From the NCBI GenBank assembly GCA_046729895.1, contig JBKPHP010000105.1, positions 1 through 8,732 on the forward strand: a stretch of DNA of 8,732 nucleotides, read 5' to 3'. Within the stretch, counting starts at the first letter, position 1. Each line of letters opens with the position of its first letter. Of the stretch, positions 1 to 5,833 are shown in pieces. The translations under genes and the position numbers were made by a program. The DNA is from DASXBA01 sp046729895 (GTDB taxonomy: Bacteria; Actinomycetota; Thermoleophilia; Solirubrobacterales; Thermoleophilaceae). The notes under the pieces are model-generated. The model was not told the DNA's origin. It saw only the letters and a list, made by a program, of their open reading frames with translations, and made no database searches.

Positions 1-187
1 GTTCCGGGCCGGCCGCAGCGACAGGGACGACGCCGAGCGGGACGGCAAGCGAGCGAGCCGGTTCCCGGCGCGGTGCGACGGCCAGTTCGGGGCTCGCTCC
101 GGAGCTCGGTTCTCGCGACGGTTCGGCCGTTACCATCCCCGGAGGTCAAGCGGCTGGGACTCGTTCCACGCACGGAGGAGCTTCGCA
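1..187. other. Leader region upstream of the DUF1801 gene
   Basis: No gene was recognised on either strand in this stretch; open frames here are arginine-rich and look like high-GC noise. It ends with a strong ribosome binding site, GGAGGAG at about 174-180, seven bases before the ATG at 188, so the start of the next gene is well supported. The window edge may cut an upstream gene, but no family signature is readable. Confidence 0.5.
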
Positions 188-676
188 ATGGCTGAGCGGA
201 AACCTGCAAAGAAGGCCACGCAGCAGTCCGCCAAGAGAACGACCGGCAAGGCGTCCAAGGGATTCACGGACGAGGAACGCGCCGCGATGAAGGAACGCGC
301 CCAAGAGCTCAAGGCCGCGCGCCGCGGCCCGCGCGCGAGCAAGGCGGACGGGGAAAGCGACGTGCTCGCGAAGATCGCCGAGATGCCGGAACCGGATCGC
401 GCCATGGCCGAGCGGCTCCATGCCCTTATCAAAGCCAGCGCGCCAGTCCTCTCGCCGAAACTCTGGTACGGGATGCCCGCGTATGCCAAGGACGGCAAGG
501 TCGTCTGCTTCTTCCAAAGCGCGCAGAAGTTCAAATCGAGGTACGCGACGTTCGGCTTCAGCGACAAGGCGAACCTCGACGAAGGCGCCGTGTGGCCGAC
601 CGCCTTCGCGCTGAAGGAGCTGACCGCCGCCGAAGAGAAAAGGATCGGCGCGCTCGTGAAGAAAGCGGTGAGCTGA
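188..676 (+). CDS. DUF1801-domain protein (YdhG/iron-chaperone-like fold)
   Basis: A 162-residue protein of the DUF1801 family common in actinobacteria. The first ~50 residues are lysine/arginine/alanine-rich and probably disordered (KPAKKATQQSAKR). Residues ~57-162 form the domain, with the typical stretch MPEPDRAMAERLHALI, then LWYGMPAYAKDGKVVCFF (residues 92-109) and a C-terminal region FGFSDKANLDEGAVWPTAF (residues 122-140). No signal peptide or membrane segment is visible, so it should be cytoplasmic. Some DUF1801 members are annotated as iron chaperones by fold similarity, but the function of this subgroup is not established and I do not assign one. The ATG at 188 has a GGAGGAG ribosome site seven bases upstream. 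It has no clear partner: the next reading frame is only a UvrA-like fragment. Family assignment is confident; biochemical role unknown. Confidence 0.88.
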   Translation: MAERKPAKKATQQSAKRTTGKASKGFTDEERAAMKERAQELKAARRGPRASKADGESDVLAKIAEMPEPDRAMAERLHALIKASAPVLSPKLWYGMPAYAKDGKVVCFFQSAQKFKSRYATFGFSDKANLDEGAVWPTAFALKELTAAEEKRIGALVKKAVS

Positions 677-683
677 GGACTGA

Positions 684-953
<270 letters not shown>

Positions 954-1203
954 CAACGGCGCGGAAATGGGCGTCAAGCGTTAGACGCGGTTGTCGCCGG
1001 CACGCACGGCTCCCGGTTCGAACGCGAGCAAGAGCCCGTCAAGCTCCCGCTCGGGCGCCGCTCGTCGTCCGGTGCGGTAGCGCTCACCGACGAAGACGCC
1101 ACGACCGCTTCGTGGCGCGAGCGCTCGCGCAGCGGGTCGTGGGCGGTGCCATCGCTGCGCTGAGGCGATCGCCCGTGATGGCGCGAACGAAGCGGCCGGG
1201 ACG
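954..1203. other. Non-coding gap with palindromes, downstream of the MarR gene
   Basis: No protein family is recognisable here. The region holds a stem-loop at 1097-1117 (CGCCACGA / TCGTGGCG around a five-base loop) that runs into a perfect 16-bp palindrome, GCGCGAGCGCTCGCGC, at 1115-1130. Both lie in the 3' flank of the minus-strand MarR gene, so they could end its transcript, but there is no T-tract. High GC makes such palindromes more frequent by chance. Confidence 0.45.
1097..1117 (-). terminator. Possible terminator hairpin after the MarR gene
   Basis: A perfect 8-bp stem (1097-1104 with 1110-1117) closes a CCGCT loop about 87 bases past the MarR stop codon on the minus strand. Position and stability suit a factor-independent stop, but the U-run of a classical intrinsic terminator is absent, as is often the case in actinobacteria. 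Confidence 0.3.
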
Positions 1204-1677
1204 TTACGCGGCCCGTGACTGGGTGATCCGTTCCAGCCGCTGGCCAGTCGCGACGAGCCACGCCTTGACTGCCGCGATGTCCTCCGGCGTGAAGTCCCGC
1301 TCGATCGCGCGTTCCAGCCCTCGAACGGCGGGATGCGCGGCCTCGAGTCGCCGCTGGCCCTCGCTCGTCAGGGTCACTTGGAGGATGCGGCCATGGGTCG
1401 GATGCGGCTCGCGCTCGATCAGGGACTCGCGTTCGAGCGTCGTCAGCACCCCGTTCATCGCTTGAGGGGTGGTGGTGCAAGCCCGCGCGAGGTCGGCGCC
1501 TGAGGCGCCGGGCTCGCGCGCCAGCACGCTCAGCACCCCGTATTGCGCGCCGGTTAGCCCGTGCTCACGCAGCGCAGTCTCCATGGCGCTGTGAAACGCG
1601 TTCCAGGCTTGGCGCAGGAGGTAACCGCTGTGGCCCTCGACGCCGCGATAGCCCTGCCCGATCAGGGGAGCGCTCAT
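1204..1677 (-). CDS. MarR-family transcriptional regulator
   Basis: A 157-residue protein with the layout of a MarR dimer. An N-terminal helix (about residues 17-40) leads into a winged helix-turn-helix at residues ~41-106: LTGAQYGVLSVLAREPG, then ADLARACTTTPQAMNGVLTTLER (about 61-83, including the recognition helix), then a wing with REPHPTHGRILQVTLT. A C-terminal dimerisation helix follows (LERAIERDFTPEDIAAVKAWL). Length is normal for the family. It is divergent from the isocitrate lyase/PEP mutase-like gene and the gap contains operator-like palindromes, so it probably represses that gene and itself and is released by a small ligand not known here. The ATG at 1677 has no clear ribosome site; a TGATAT hexamer (minus-strand reading of 1688-1693) lies ten bases upstream, so the transcript may be nearly leaderless. 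Family assignment is confident; target and ligand are inferred. Confidence 0.93.
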   Translation of the reverse strand: MSAPLIGQGYRGVEGHSGYLLRQAWNAFHSAMETALREHGLTGAQYGVLSVLAREPGASGADLARACTTTPQAMNGVLTTLERESLIEREPHPTHGRILQVTLTSEGQRRLEAAHPAVRGLERAIERDFTPEDIAAVKAWLVATGQRLERITQSRAA

Positions 1678-1688
1678 TGAACAGACGA

Positions 1689-1704
1689 TATCAGGTCCTT
1701 GACA
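1689..1704. promoter_or_regulatory. Weaker MarR operator-like copy (site 1)
   Basis: TATCAGGTCCTTGACA is a degenerate version of the palindrome at 1727-1742. ATATCAGGTCCTTGA (1688-1702) repeats ATATCAGGGCCTTGA (1726-1740) with one mismatch, starts 38 bp apart. Overlapping it is a perfect small inverted repeat, CCTTG-A-CAAGG (1697-1707), which contains the TTGACA -35 element. It lies within about 30 bp of the MarR start, so binding here would suit autoregulation. Confidence 0.5.
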
Positions 1705-1727
1705 AGGTATACCGTCCCTGCGAGAAT
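1699..1727 (+). promoter_or_regulatory. Promoter of the isocitrate lyase/PEP mutase-like gene
   Basis: A perfect -35 hexamer TTGACA (1699-1704) is followed after 17 bp by GAGAAT (1722-1727), which matches four of six -10 consensus bases. Transcription would start near 1734, giving a leader of about 34 bases. Both hexamers overlap operator-like repeats. Confidence 0.6.
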
Positions 1728-1742
1728 ATCAGGGCCTTGATA
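1727..1742. promoter_or_regulatory. Probable MarR operator (site 2)
   Basis: TATCAGGG/CCTTGATA is a 16-bp palindrome with one mismatched pair. It overlaps the last base of the -10 element and the expected transcription start of the downstream gene, where a bound MarR dimer would block initiation. The size and half-site style fit MarR operators; binding itself is inferred. Confidence 0.6.
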
Positions 1743-1767
1743 GGCCACCCATCGAGAAAGGACAGCA

Positions 1768-2595
1768 ATGATGTCGAGCCCGCATGTAGGCGACCACCAG
1801 GTGATCGAACCGACTGAGCTCGAGAGTCGCTGCGATCTGCTCCGGTCGCTTCACGTCCCCGGCGCCCCACTGGTGCTTCCAAACGCCTGGGATGTCGCCT
1901 CGGCGCGGGCGGTGGTAGCCGCGGGCTTTCCCGTCGTCGCGACGACGAGCGGCGGCGTGGCCGCCTCGCTCGGCTACGAGGACCACGAGCGGGCGCCCGG
2001 TGACGAGATGCTCGCTGCCGCCGGGCGCATCGCGGGAGCCGTCGAGGTCCCCGTGACGGTCGACGCCGAGGCCGGCTATGGGATCGAGCCCGCCGACCTT
2101 GTAGCCGCCTTGAAGAAGATCGGGGCGGCGGGCTGCAACCTTGAGGACACCAACCATGCGACCGGTGAGCTGCGCGATCCGGTTGAACACGCGGCGTGGT
2201 TGCGCGCGGTTCGCGAGGCCGCGTCCGATCAGGGCTATGGGCTTGTGATCAACGCGCGGATCGACATCTTCCTCGCCGCTGCCGCTTCCGAGTCGGACGG
2301 GGGGAGCCAGGAGGACCTGGGTGACGAAGCACTGCGGCGCGCGCACGCCTACGCGGAAGCCGGGGCCGACTGCGTGTTCCCGATCATTCTCTGGGAGCGG
2401 GACGCCCTTGCGGCGTTTATCTCGGCGGCCCCGGGCCCGGTCAACGTCCTCCGCATCCCGCCGGCCCCCTCCGAAGCCGAGCTCGCCGAACTCGGGGTGG
2501 CGCGAATCAGCTACGGAACCCTGCTGCACCACGACGCGATGGAGCAGTTCAGCCGCCTGCTCGGATCCCTCCCTTCCGCTACGGCCGAGGAGTAG
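1768..2595 (+). CDS. Isocitrate lyase/PEP mutase superfamily enzyme
   Basis: A 275-residue TIM-barrel protein of the family that includes 2-methylisocitrate lyase (PrpB) and PEP mutase. Visible motifs are LVLPNAWDVASARAV (residues 35-49), the metal-binding strand VTVDAEAGYG (D99 and E101, as usual for this subgroup), the strand GCNLEDT (E126) and INARIDIFL (R164). The KKCGH/KRCGH-type cysteine loop of true isocitrate and methylisocitrate lyases is not present; the equivalent loop near residues 61-72 reads SGGVAASLGYED. It is therefore probably not a classical lyase; a C-C or P-C bond reaction on an alpha-keto acid or oxaloacetate-like substrate is plausible but unproven. The ATG at 1768 has AAAGGA at 1757-1762, five bases upstream; a second ATG follows immediately. 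It is divergent from, and probably controlled by, the MarR gene. Superfamily is confident; substrate unknown. Confidence 0.9.
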   Translation: MMSSPHVGDHQVIEPTELESRCDLLRSLHVPGAPLVLPNAWDVASARAVVAAGFPVVATTSGGVAASLGYEDHERAPGDEMLAAAGRIAGAVEVPVTVDAEAGYGIEPADLVAALKKIGAAGCNLEDTNHATGELRDPVEHAAWLRAVREAASDQGYGLVINARIDIFLAAAASESDGGSQEDLGDEALRRAHAYAEAGADCVFPIILWERDALAAFISAAPGPVNVLRIPPAPSEAELAELGVARISYGTLLHHDAMEQFSRLLGSLPSATAEE

Positions 2596-2810
2596 AGCTC
2601 GTCGACCAAGTGTCGCTTCCGCGTCTGAAGGCGAAGTCTCGCTTCCCACGTAATGCAAGCGTGTCGAAGGCCAGGGCGCACACGCCTGAAGGACGAAGAG
2701 CAGCAGCGACGGCTCGCGCTGAGCTTACGCCTGCTCCCGTGTGGAAGCGGTAGCTTGGCTCCCGCGTTCAGGACGGGCCGCGAGGTAGGTCGGGGTAAGC
2801 TCGGCCGCCG

Positions 2811-2858
2811 TTTGTTGGCTAACGACAAGCCGTAGTGCTTCGAGCACTCACCCACTAG
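2811..2858 (+). repeat. 48-bp direct repeat, copy A
   Basis: It aligns without gaps to 6105-6152 with 40 of 48 bases identical. It begins TTTGTTGGCTAACGACAAGC and ends CTCACCCACTAG. Within it AGTGCT-TCG-AGCACT (2834-2848) forms a 6-bp hairpin; in the other copy the same place can still pair through a G-T wobble. Confidence 0.8.
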
Positions 2859-2914
2859 CGGCGGCGGCTGACGCAGGAAGAGCGGTCCCCAAGGCGGCCC
2901 TCGACACCACTCAG

Positions 2915-2946
2915 AGAGTGTTGCTCCCATGGGGGAGCGACACTCT
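2915..2946. repeat. Hairpin repeat, copy A (left arm of inverted pair)
   Basis: AGAGTGTTGCTCCC pairs with GGGAGCGACACTCT around an ATGG loop: 14 pairs with one G-T wobble. Bases 2915-2945 match the reverse complement of 5948-5978 at 27 of 31 positions, with a 19-base exact run, CCATGGGGGAGCGACACTC. It lies between two convergent genes, so it could act as a two-way terminator, but its recurrence shows it is a repeat element. Confidence 0.8.
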
Positions 2947-2999
2947 GGGTCGGTCGCGACCGGATCATGGGGTCGGGGGTTCGAGTCCCGTCGCTCGCC
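2933..2999 (+). other. tRNA-like remnant (degenerate T-arm and acceptor end)
   Basis: The 3' part reads GGGGG-TTCGAGT-CCCGT followed by CGCTCGC, which has the order of a T-stem, T-loop and acceptor strand. GGGAGCG at 2933-2939 could pair with the acceptor strand at six of seven positions. The T-stem has a G-G mismatch and only 35 bases lie between acceptor and T-stem, with no believable D-arm or anticodon arm. It is not a working tRNA. It may be a tRNA-derived scrap such as an old integration site. Confidence 0.3.
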
Positions 3000-3031
3000 T
3001 TACCTTCCTCGATCGCTAGCGCGCGCCGGCT

Positions 3032-3901
3032 TCACCGGGCCCTCGTGGCGCGTTCGAGAATGCGCCCCGCCAGTGGCATGTCGGCGGAGCGCCACACGTG
3101 CCGCTTCTCGAAGGGCCACGCATAGATCGGGTTGCCGTCACGGACCAGTTCGAGCAGGCGTGGCTCGCGAAGCTCCTCGGCGGACCACTCGTACACGCGC
3201 TCTAGCCGCGGGACGATCACTGCATAGTCGAGCAGGTGACCGAGACGATGCTCTGCGGCGATGAAGGCCTCGACGTCTTGGACGAGCGGATAGCGGTCGG
3301 GCAGCACGCGGCCGAGTGAGAGGAAGGCCCCGGCCATCCCAAGCCGGGGATCGCCGAGCACGCGGCCGAGCGGGGCGAATCGCCCTAGCGCCAGACGTGG
3401 CACGCCGACGAGCACGTGGGCATAAAGGACCCGGCCGAGCGCCACGTTCATGAAGAAGCGCTCCGGCAGGCTTTCTGCTTCGGCGAGGTCCCGGTGCTCC
3501 AGGTAGCCGCTCACGATGCTCGCGTTGTGGGCGCGGTACCAGTTGCGCGCCGTCGGTGTCGCGATGAAATCCAGCCACGTCCCCACGGCCGGCGAAGAGG
3601 GTGGCCCGGCCAAGCCGCCGGCGAGCGCGACGGCCTCGCATCCATCTTGCAGCAGGCGCTCGTTCATCTTCCGCCACCACGGGCTGCCGGGCGGCGACCC
3701 GTCGAGTGGATTGAGCACGCCACGCTCCGCCTGCCAGCGCATGAACGAGAGCGCTGCCCGCCGGAACGGCAGGTGACGCGGGGCGCGGCCCGCTGGCCCA
3801 TGGTACGTCCGCGCGATCAACCCGAGGCGTCCCCTCGGATGGTCCCGCACGGCGACGACCTGAGCCCGAGCTAAAGCGAGGGCGCTTCCCTTCTCGGTCA
3901 T
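3032..3901 (-). CDS. Protein of unknown function, 289 residues
   Basis: I do not recognise a named domain. The sequence looks truly coding, with balanced composition and several motif-like blocks: GSPWWRKMNERLLQDGCEA (residues 72-90), NWYRAHNASIVSGYLEH (120-136), ERFFMNVALGRVLYAHVLV (147-165), LGDPRLGMAGAFLSLGRVLP (182-201) and NPIYAWPFEKRHVW (257-270). These aromatic and charged clusters suggest a helical soluble protein; the 156-205 region is mildly hydrophobic but broken by charges, so not clearly membrane. No signal peptide is seen. It is the last gene of the minus-strand cluster, starting 28 bp after the NTF2-like pseudogene, and appears to be the intact member beside two broken ones. 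The ATG at 3901 has only a weak purine stretch upstream, so a later start is possible. I assign no function. Confidence 0.75.
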   Translation of the reverse strand: MTEKGSALALARAQVVAVRDHPRGRLGLIARTYHGPAGRAPRHLPFRRAALSFMRWQAERGVLNPLDGSPPGSPWWRKMNERLLQDGCEAVALAGGLAGPPSSPAVGTWLDFIATPTARNWYRAHNASIVSGYLEHRDLAEAESLPERFFMNVALGRVLYAHVLVGVPRLALGRFAPLGRVLGDPRLGMAGAFLSLGRVLPDRYPLVQDVEAFIAAEHRLGHLLDYAVIVPRLERVYEWSAEELREPRLLELVRDGNPIYAWPFEKRHVWRSADMPLAGRILERATRAR

Positions 3902-3929
3902 GCCGTCGAGTACTGATCGGCTCCTCTGC

Positions 3930-4340
3930 CTAGCTCACAATCTGTTCGGCGAGAGCCTCTTCGACGCCAGCTGCCGCTTGGGCGGCAAGCCCACGAGCAA
4001 CTTCTTGTGAATCCTCAAACACGTCGATCGTATGCACCTTGCCCCACCGCAAGCAGCGTCGCAGTGCCGTCCCACTGCACAAACACGGTGGTATGCCGCG
4101 GCCAGCCCTTCACCCACATGTTGTTGACCTTGAGATGGAGGTTGGGCAGGACGCGGCCGACGCGCTCAAACCAGCGGCGCAGAGTTTCGTTGTCGTGGCG
4201 CTGACCACCAATCGAGTGGGTGCCGCCAAAGCGGTGATGGATATTCGGCGCGACTGGTTGCAGCAGCTCATCCAGCGATGGTTGTTGACCCGGTCGAAGC
4301 TCTGTCGGATCAGGTTCTTGACGAAATAGCTGTACAGCAT
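3930..4340 (-). pseudogene. NTF2/SnoaL-like protein, broken by two lesions
   Basis: An NTF2-like gene can be read only by changing frame twice. From the ATG at 4340 (GAAGGA ribosome site upstream) frame one gives MLYSYFVKNLIRQSFDRVNNH. Near 4272 one base is missing, and the next frame continues DELLQPVAPNIHHRFGGTHS, GQRHDNETLRRWFERVGRVL and VKGWPRHTTVFVQWDGTATL. Near 4050 the frame changes again, giving LRWGKVHTIDVFEDSQEVA and a C-terminus VEEALAEQIVS before a TAG at 3930-3932. In relatives a loop of roughly 15 residues lies between the TATLL and LRWGKV segments, so the second lesion is best read as an out-of-frame deletion rather than a sequencing slip. The family is a small cone-shaped fold used by binding proteins, hydrolases and isomerases; no activity can be assigned. 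It sits 57 bp after the SDR gene and 28 bp before the unknown gene, as in an operon. Confidence 0.85.
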
Positions 4341-4397
4341 TTGAGGTCCTTCTTCTTTGGCTTGCCTTTTTGTGACACGCGGCTTGGTCTCGGTGAG

Positions 4398-5342
4398 CTA
4401 GAGCTGTACCTCCTGCATCCGAAAGTGGCGGTCCAGCTCGTTTGCGTATGCGCCACCGAGCGTTGGCCCGTGCTCGTTCAGCCATTCGATGAAGGAGATG
4501 TGTCCGAACGCGGGATGATGCGAGGCCAGCAGCCCGGCGGTCAGGCCGCGAATCTCGTCGGCCGTGAGGACGACGTCCCGTACGACAAGACCGAGTGCGC
4601 GCGCGAGCGCGGCCATCGCGGCAGGCGATGCGTGCAGGATCGGCGTACGTCGACCGACAGCCTCGCGAATGGCTCGAACGAGCTCCTCGAACGACATCGT
4701 GTCAGGCCCGGCCGCGTCCATGATCACGTCGCTGCGACCGTGCGCGGCCTGTAGGCAGATGCGCGCAAAATCGTCGACGTGGATCGGCTGCACCAGGTAG
4801 CGCCCGTCGCCCGGCACGACGAAGAGCGGCATGCGCCGCAGGATCCAGGCGATGTTGTTGGCCAGTACGTCCCGCCCACCGCCGAAGAAGAACGTCGGCC
4901 TGACGATCGCGTACGGAACACCGGCAGCAGCCAGAGCCTGCTCGACGAGTGCCTTGCCGCGGTAGTAGGGAAGCGGCGAATCGATCGACGGATTCGCGAT
5001 GCTCACGTGAACGATGCGAGCGACGCCCGCACGTCGAGCTGCCTCGAACAGCGCGCGCGAGTTGGCGACGGCGTTGGCGAAGGTCGTCCGGCCACGCTCG
5101 AATCGGACCCAATACGTGTTGTAAAGCGTCGTGATCCCTTCGAGGCTGCGCGCCAGCGCGACTGGGTCCTCGAACCGGTAAGGCGAGGATTGGACTCGTG
5201 CTCGGAGGGGATGCTCCCGGCCCGGATGATGAGTGAGGGTTCTTACCTCTCGTCCGGAAGCGATCAGGAGTTCGGCGATACGCGAGCCCGAATAGCTGAA
5301 CGCCCCGGTGACGAGGTCCGTCTCGGTGCGACGGTCGCTCAT
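4398..5342 (-). CDS. NAD(P)-binding SDR/NmrA-like oxidoreductase or epimerase
   Basis: A 314-residue Rossmann-fold protein of the atypical/extended short-chain dehydrogenase type. The nucleotide-binding loop is T12-G-A-F-S-Y-S-G19, in which the middle glycine of TGxxGxxG is replaced by serine. Later landmarks are IVHVSIANP (residues 110-118), Y126xxxK130 (YYRGK), VRPTFFFGGG (147-156) and PIHVDDFARICLQA (186-199), the standard order in NAD-dependent epimerases and complex-I-39-kDa-like proteins. It should be cytoplasmic and use NAD(P) with an unknown substrate. Its ATG overlaps the TGA of the upstream GNAT frame (ATGA), and AGGGAG lies five bases before it, inside the GNAT end, so it can be translated on its own or by coupling. 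It looks complete. Substrate cannot be inferred; NmrA-like regulatory use of the fold is an alternative. Confidence 0.88.
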   Translation of the reverse strand: MSDRRTETDLVTGAFSYSGSRIAELLIASGREVRTLTHHPGREHPLRARVQSSPYRFEDPVALARSLEGITTLYNTYWVRFERGRTTFANAVANSRALFEAARRAGVARIVHVSIANPSIDSPLPYYRGKALVEQALAAAGVPYAIVRPTFFFGGGRDVLANNIAWILRRMPLFVVPGDGRYLVQPIHVDDFARICLQAAHGRSDVIMDAAGPDTMSFEELVRAIREAVGRRTPILHASPAAMAALARALGLVVRDVVLTADEIRGLTAGLLASHHPAFGHISFIEWLNEHGPTLGGAYANELDRHFRMQEVQL

Positions 5343-5742
5343 TGATTCTCCCTGCGCGCGCCGAGTGCGGCCGAGGGGGCGCGCGGCGTAACGGCGAGCT
5401 CGAATTCGCGCAGGGCGCCGGCGCCCGAACGGCTCGCGAACCCCGCGCGCCGCAACATCGCGATGGACGCCTTGTTCTCGGCCAGCACCGTCGCGCGTAG
5501 CGCAGGGTGTCCCTCGTTTCTCGCTCGCTCGATCAGGCGGGCGAGCAGTGCGGTGCCGAGGCCGCGCCCTTGCCAGCGAGGATCTGTTGCGAGCAGGGCG
5601 TCGCTGTTGTGCCGGTCGAGCTCGGTGAGGGTGTCGAGCTCGCGCTCGCTCAGACGTGGCTTGGCGGAGGCGAAACGCAGGTAACGTCGCGCCGAAGCGA
5701 CTCGAGCGCCTCGTCGCTGACGCGATAGCGCGGTTCCTGCAC
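5339..5742 (-). pseudogene. GNAT acetyltransferase, apparently internally deleted and frameshifted
   Basis: The clear part is a GNAT family protein: RYLRFASAKPRLSEREL, then TELDRHNSDALLATDP, then the acetyl-CoA loop RWQGRGLGTALL (motif A) and TVLAENKASIAMLRRAGF (motif B). In relatives about 30-40 residues carrying strands 2-4 lie between the DALLATDP-like and WQGRGLG parts. Here they are joined directly, so an in-frame deletion is likely. The N-terminus in the same frame (from a GTG at 5749) is arginine-rich and unlike the family. A more protein-like start is read from the GTG at 5742 in another frame, VQEPRYRVSDEALESLRR, which would need a frame change before RYLRF. The loop binding acetyl-CoA is intact, but the fold is probably not. 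The stop overlaps the SDR start by four bases, so transcription and coupling may persist. If the 136-residue ORF is expressed it would be a shortened protein. Confidence 0.72.
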
Positions 5743-5762
5743 GGCGCACGGATTTAAGGAGT

Positions 5763-5833
5763 TCTCGAACCCTTGTCTGCTCCCAGCCTCAGGCGCAGGC
5801 TAGAGATGCAGACCGGACGTCGGGGGTTCGAGA
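5763..5833. repeat. Long nested stem-loop
   Basis: Three perfect stems nest inside each other: TCTCGAACCC (5763-5772) with GGGTTCGAGA (5824-5833), GTCTGC (5775-5780) with GCAGAC (5808-5813), and AGCCT (5785-5789) with AGGCT (5797-5801) around a seven-base loop. That is 21 pairs over 71 bases. It lies just upstream of the GNAT frame on its coding strand, so it could be a 5' leader structure, a small RNA or a DNA-level recombination site. Confidence 0.65.

Larger units (their letters stand above)
2596..3031. other. Left repeat-rich intergenic block
   Basis: This 436-bp stretch lies between two convergent genes. It holds a short direct repeat (AGTGTCGCTTCC at 2609-2620 and AGTCTCGCTTCC at 2635-2646), copy A of a 48-bp repeat (2811-2858), a 14-bp-stem hairpin (2915-2946), and a tRNA-T-arm-like tail (about 2972-2999). 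The open frames here (for example 2653-2835) have no family features. Several elements recur in the block at 5750-6327. Confidence 0.7.

Noticed and set aside
954..1203. Continuation of the UvrA-like gene or another coding remnant
   Set aside because: I read the frames on both strands and found no further UvrA-like or other family sequence.
2624..2646. Terminator hairpin after the ICL/PEPM-like gene
   Set aside because: GAAGGCGA and TCGCTTC pair only with a bulge and a short stem, with no T-tract; too weak to call.
1729..2658. A 309-codon minus-strand frame
   Set aside because: It mirrors the ICL/PEPM-like gene and covers the operator and promoter; its composition is arginine-rich with no recognisable domain.
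2811..2946. Integron attC sites or a CRISPR array
   Set aside because: Only two copies of the 48-mer exist, more than 3 kb apart, with no spacers, and no integron core-site pair or integrase is seen.
2933..2999. A functional tRNA gene
   Set aside because: Only the T-arm and acceptor end are suggestive. The T-stem has a mismatch, the space for D and anticodon arms is too short, and no anticodon loop can be drawn.
2929..3264. 111-codon plus-strand frame (GRGFESRRSP...)
   Set aside because: The peptide GRGFESRRSP is what T-arm-like DNA encodes by accident, and the rest runs antisense through the 289-residue gene.
4278..4754. 158-codon plus-strand frame
   Set aside because: It is antisense to the SDR gene and the NTF2-like pseudogene, which both show family motifs.
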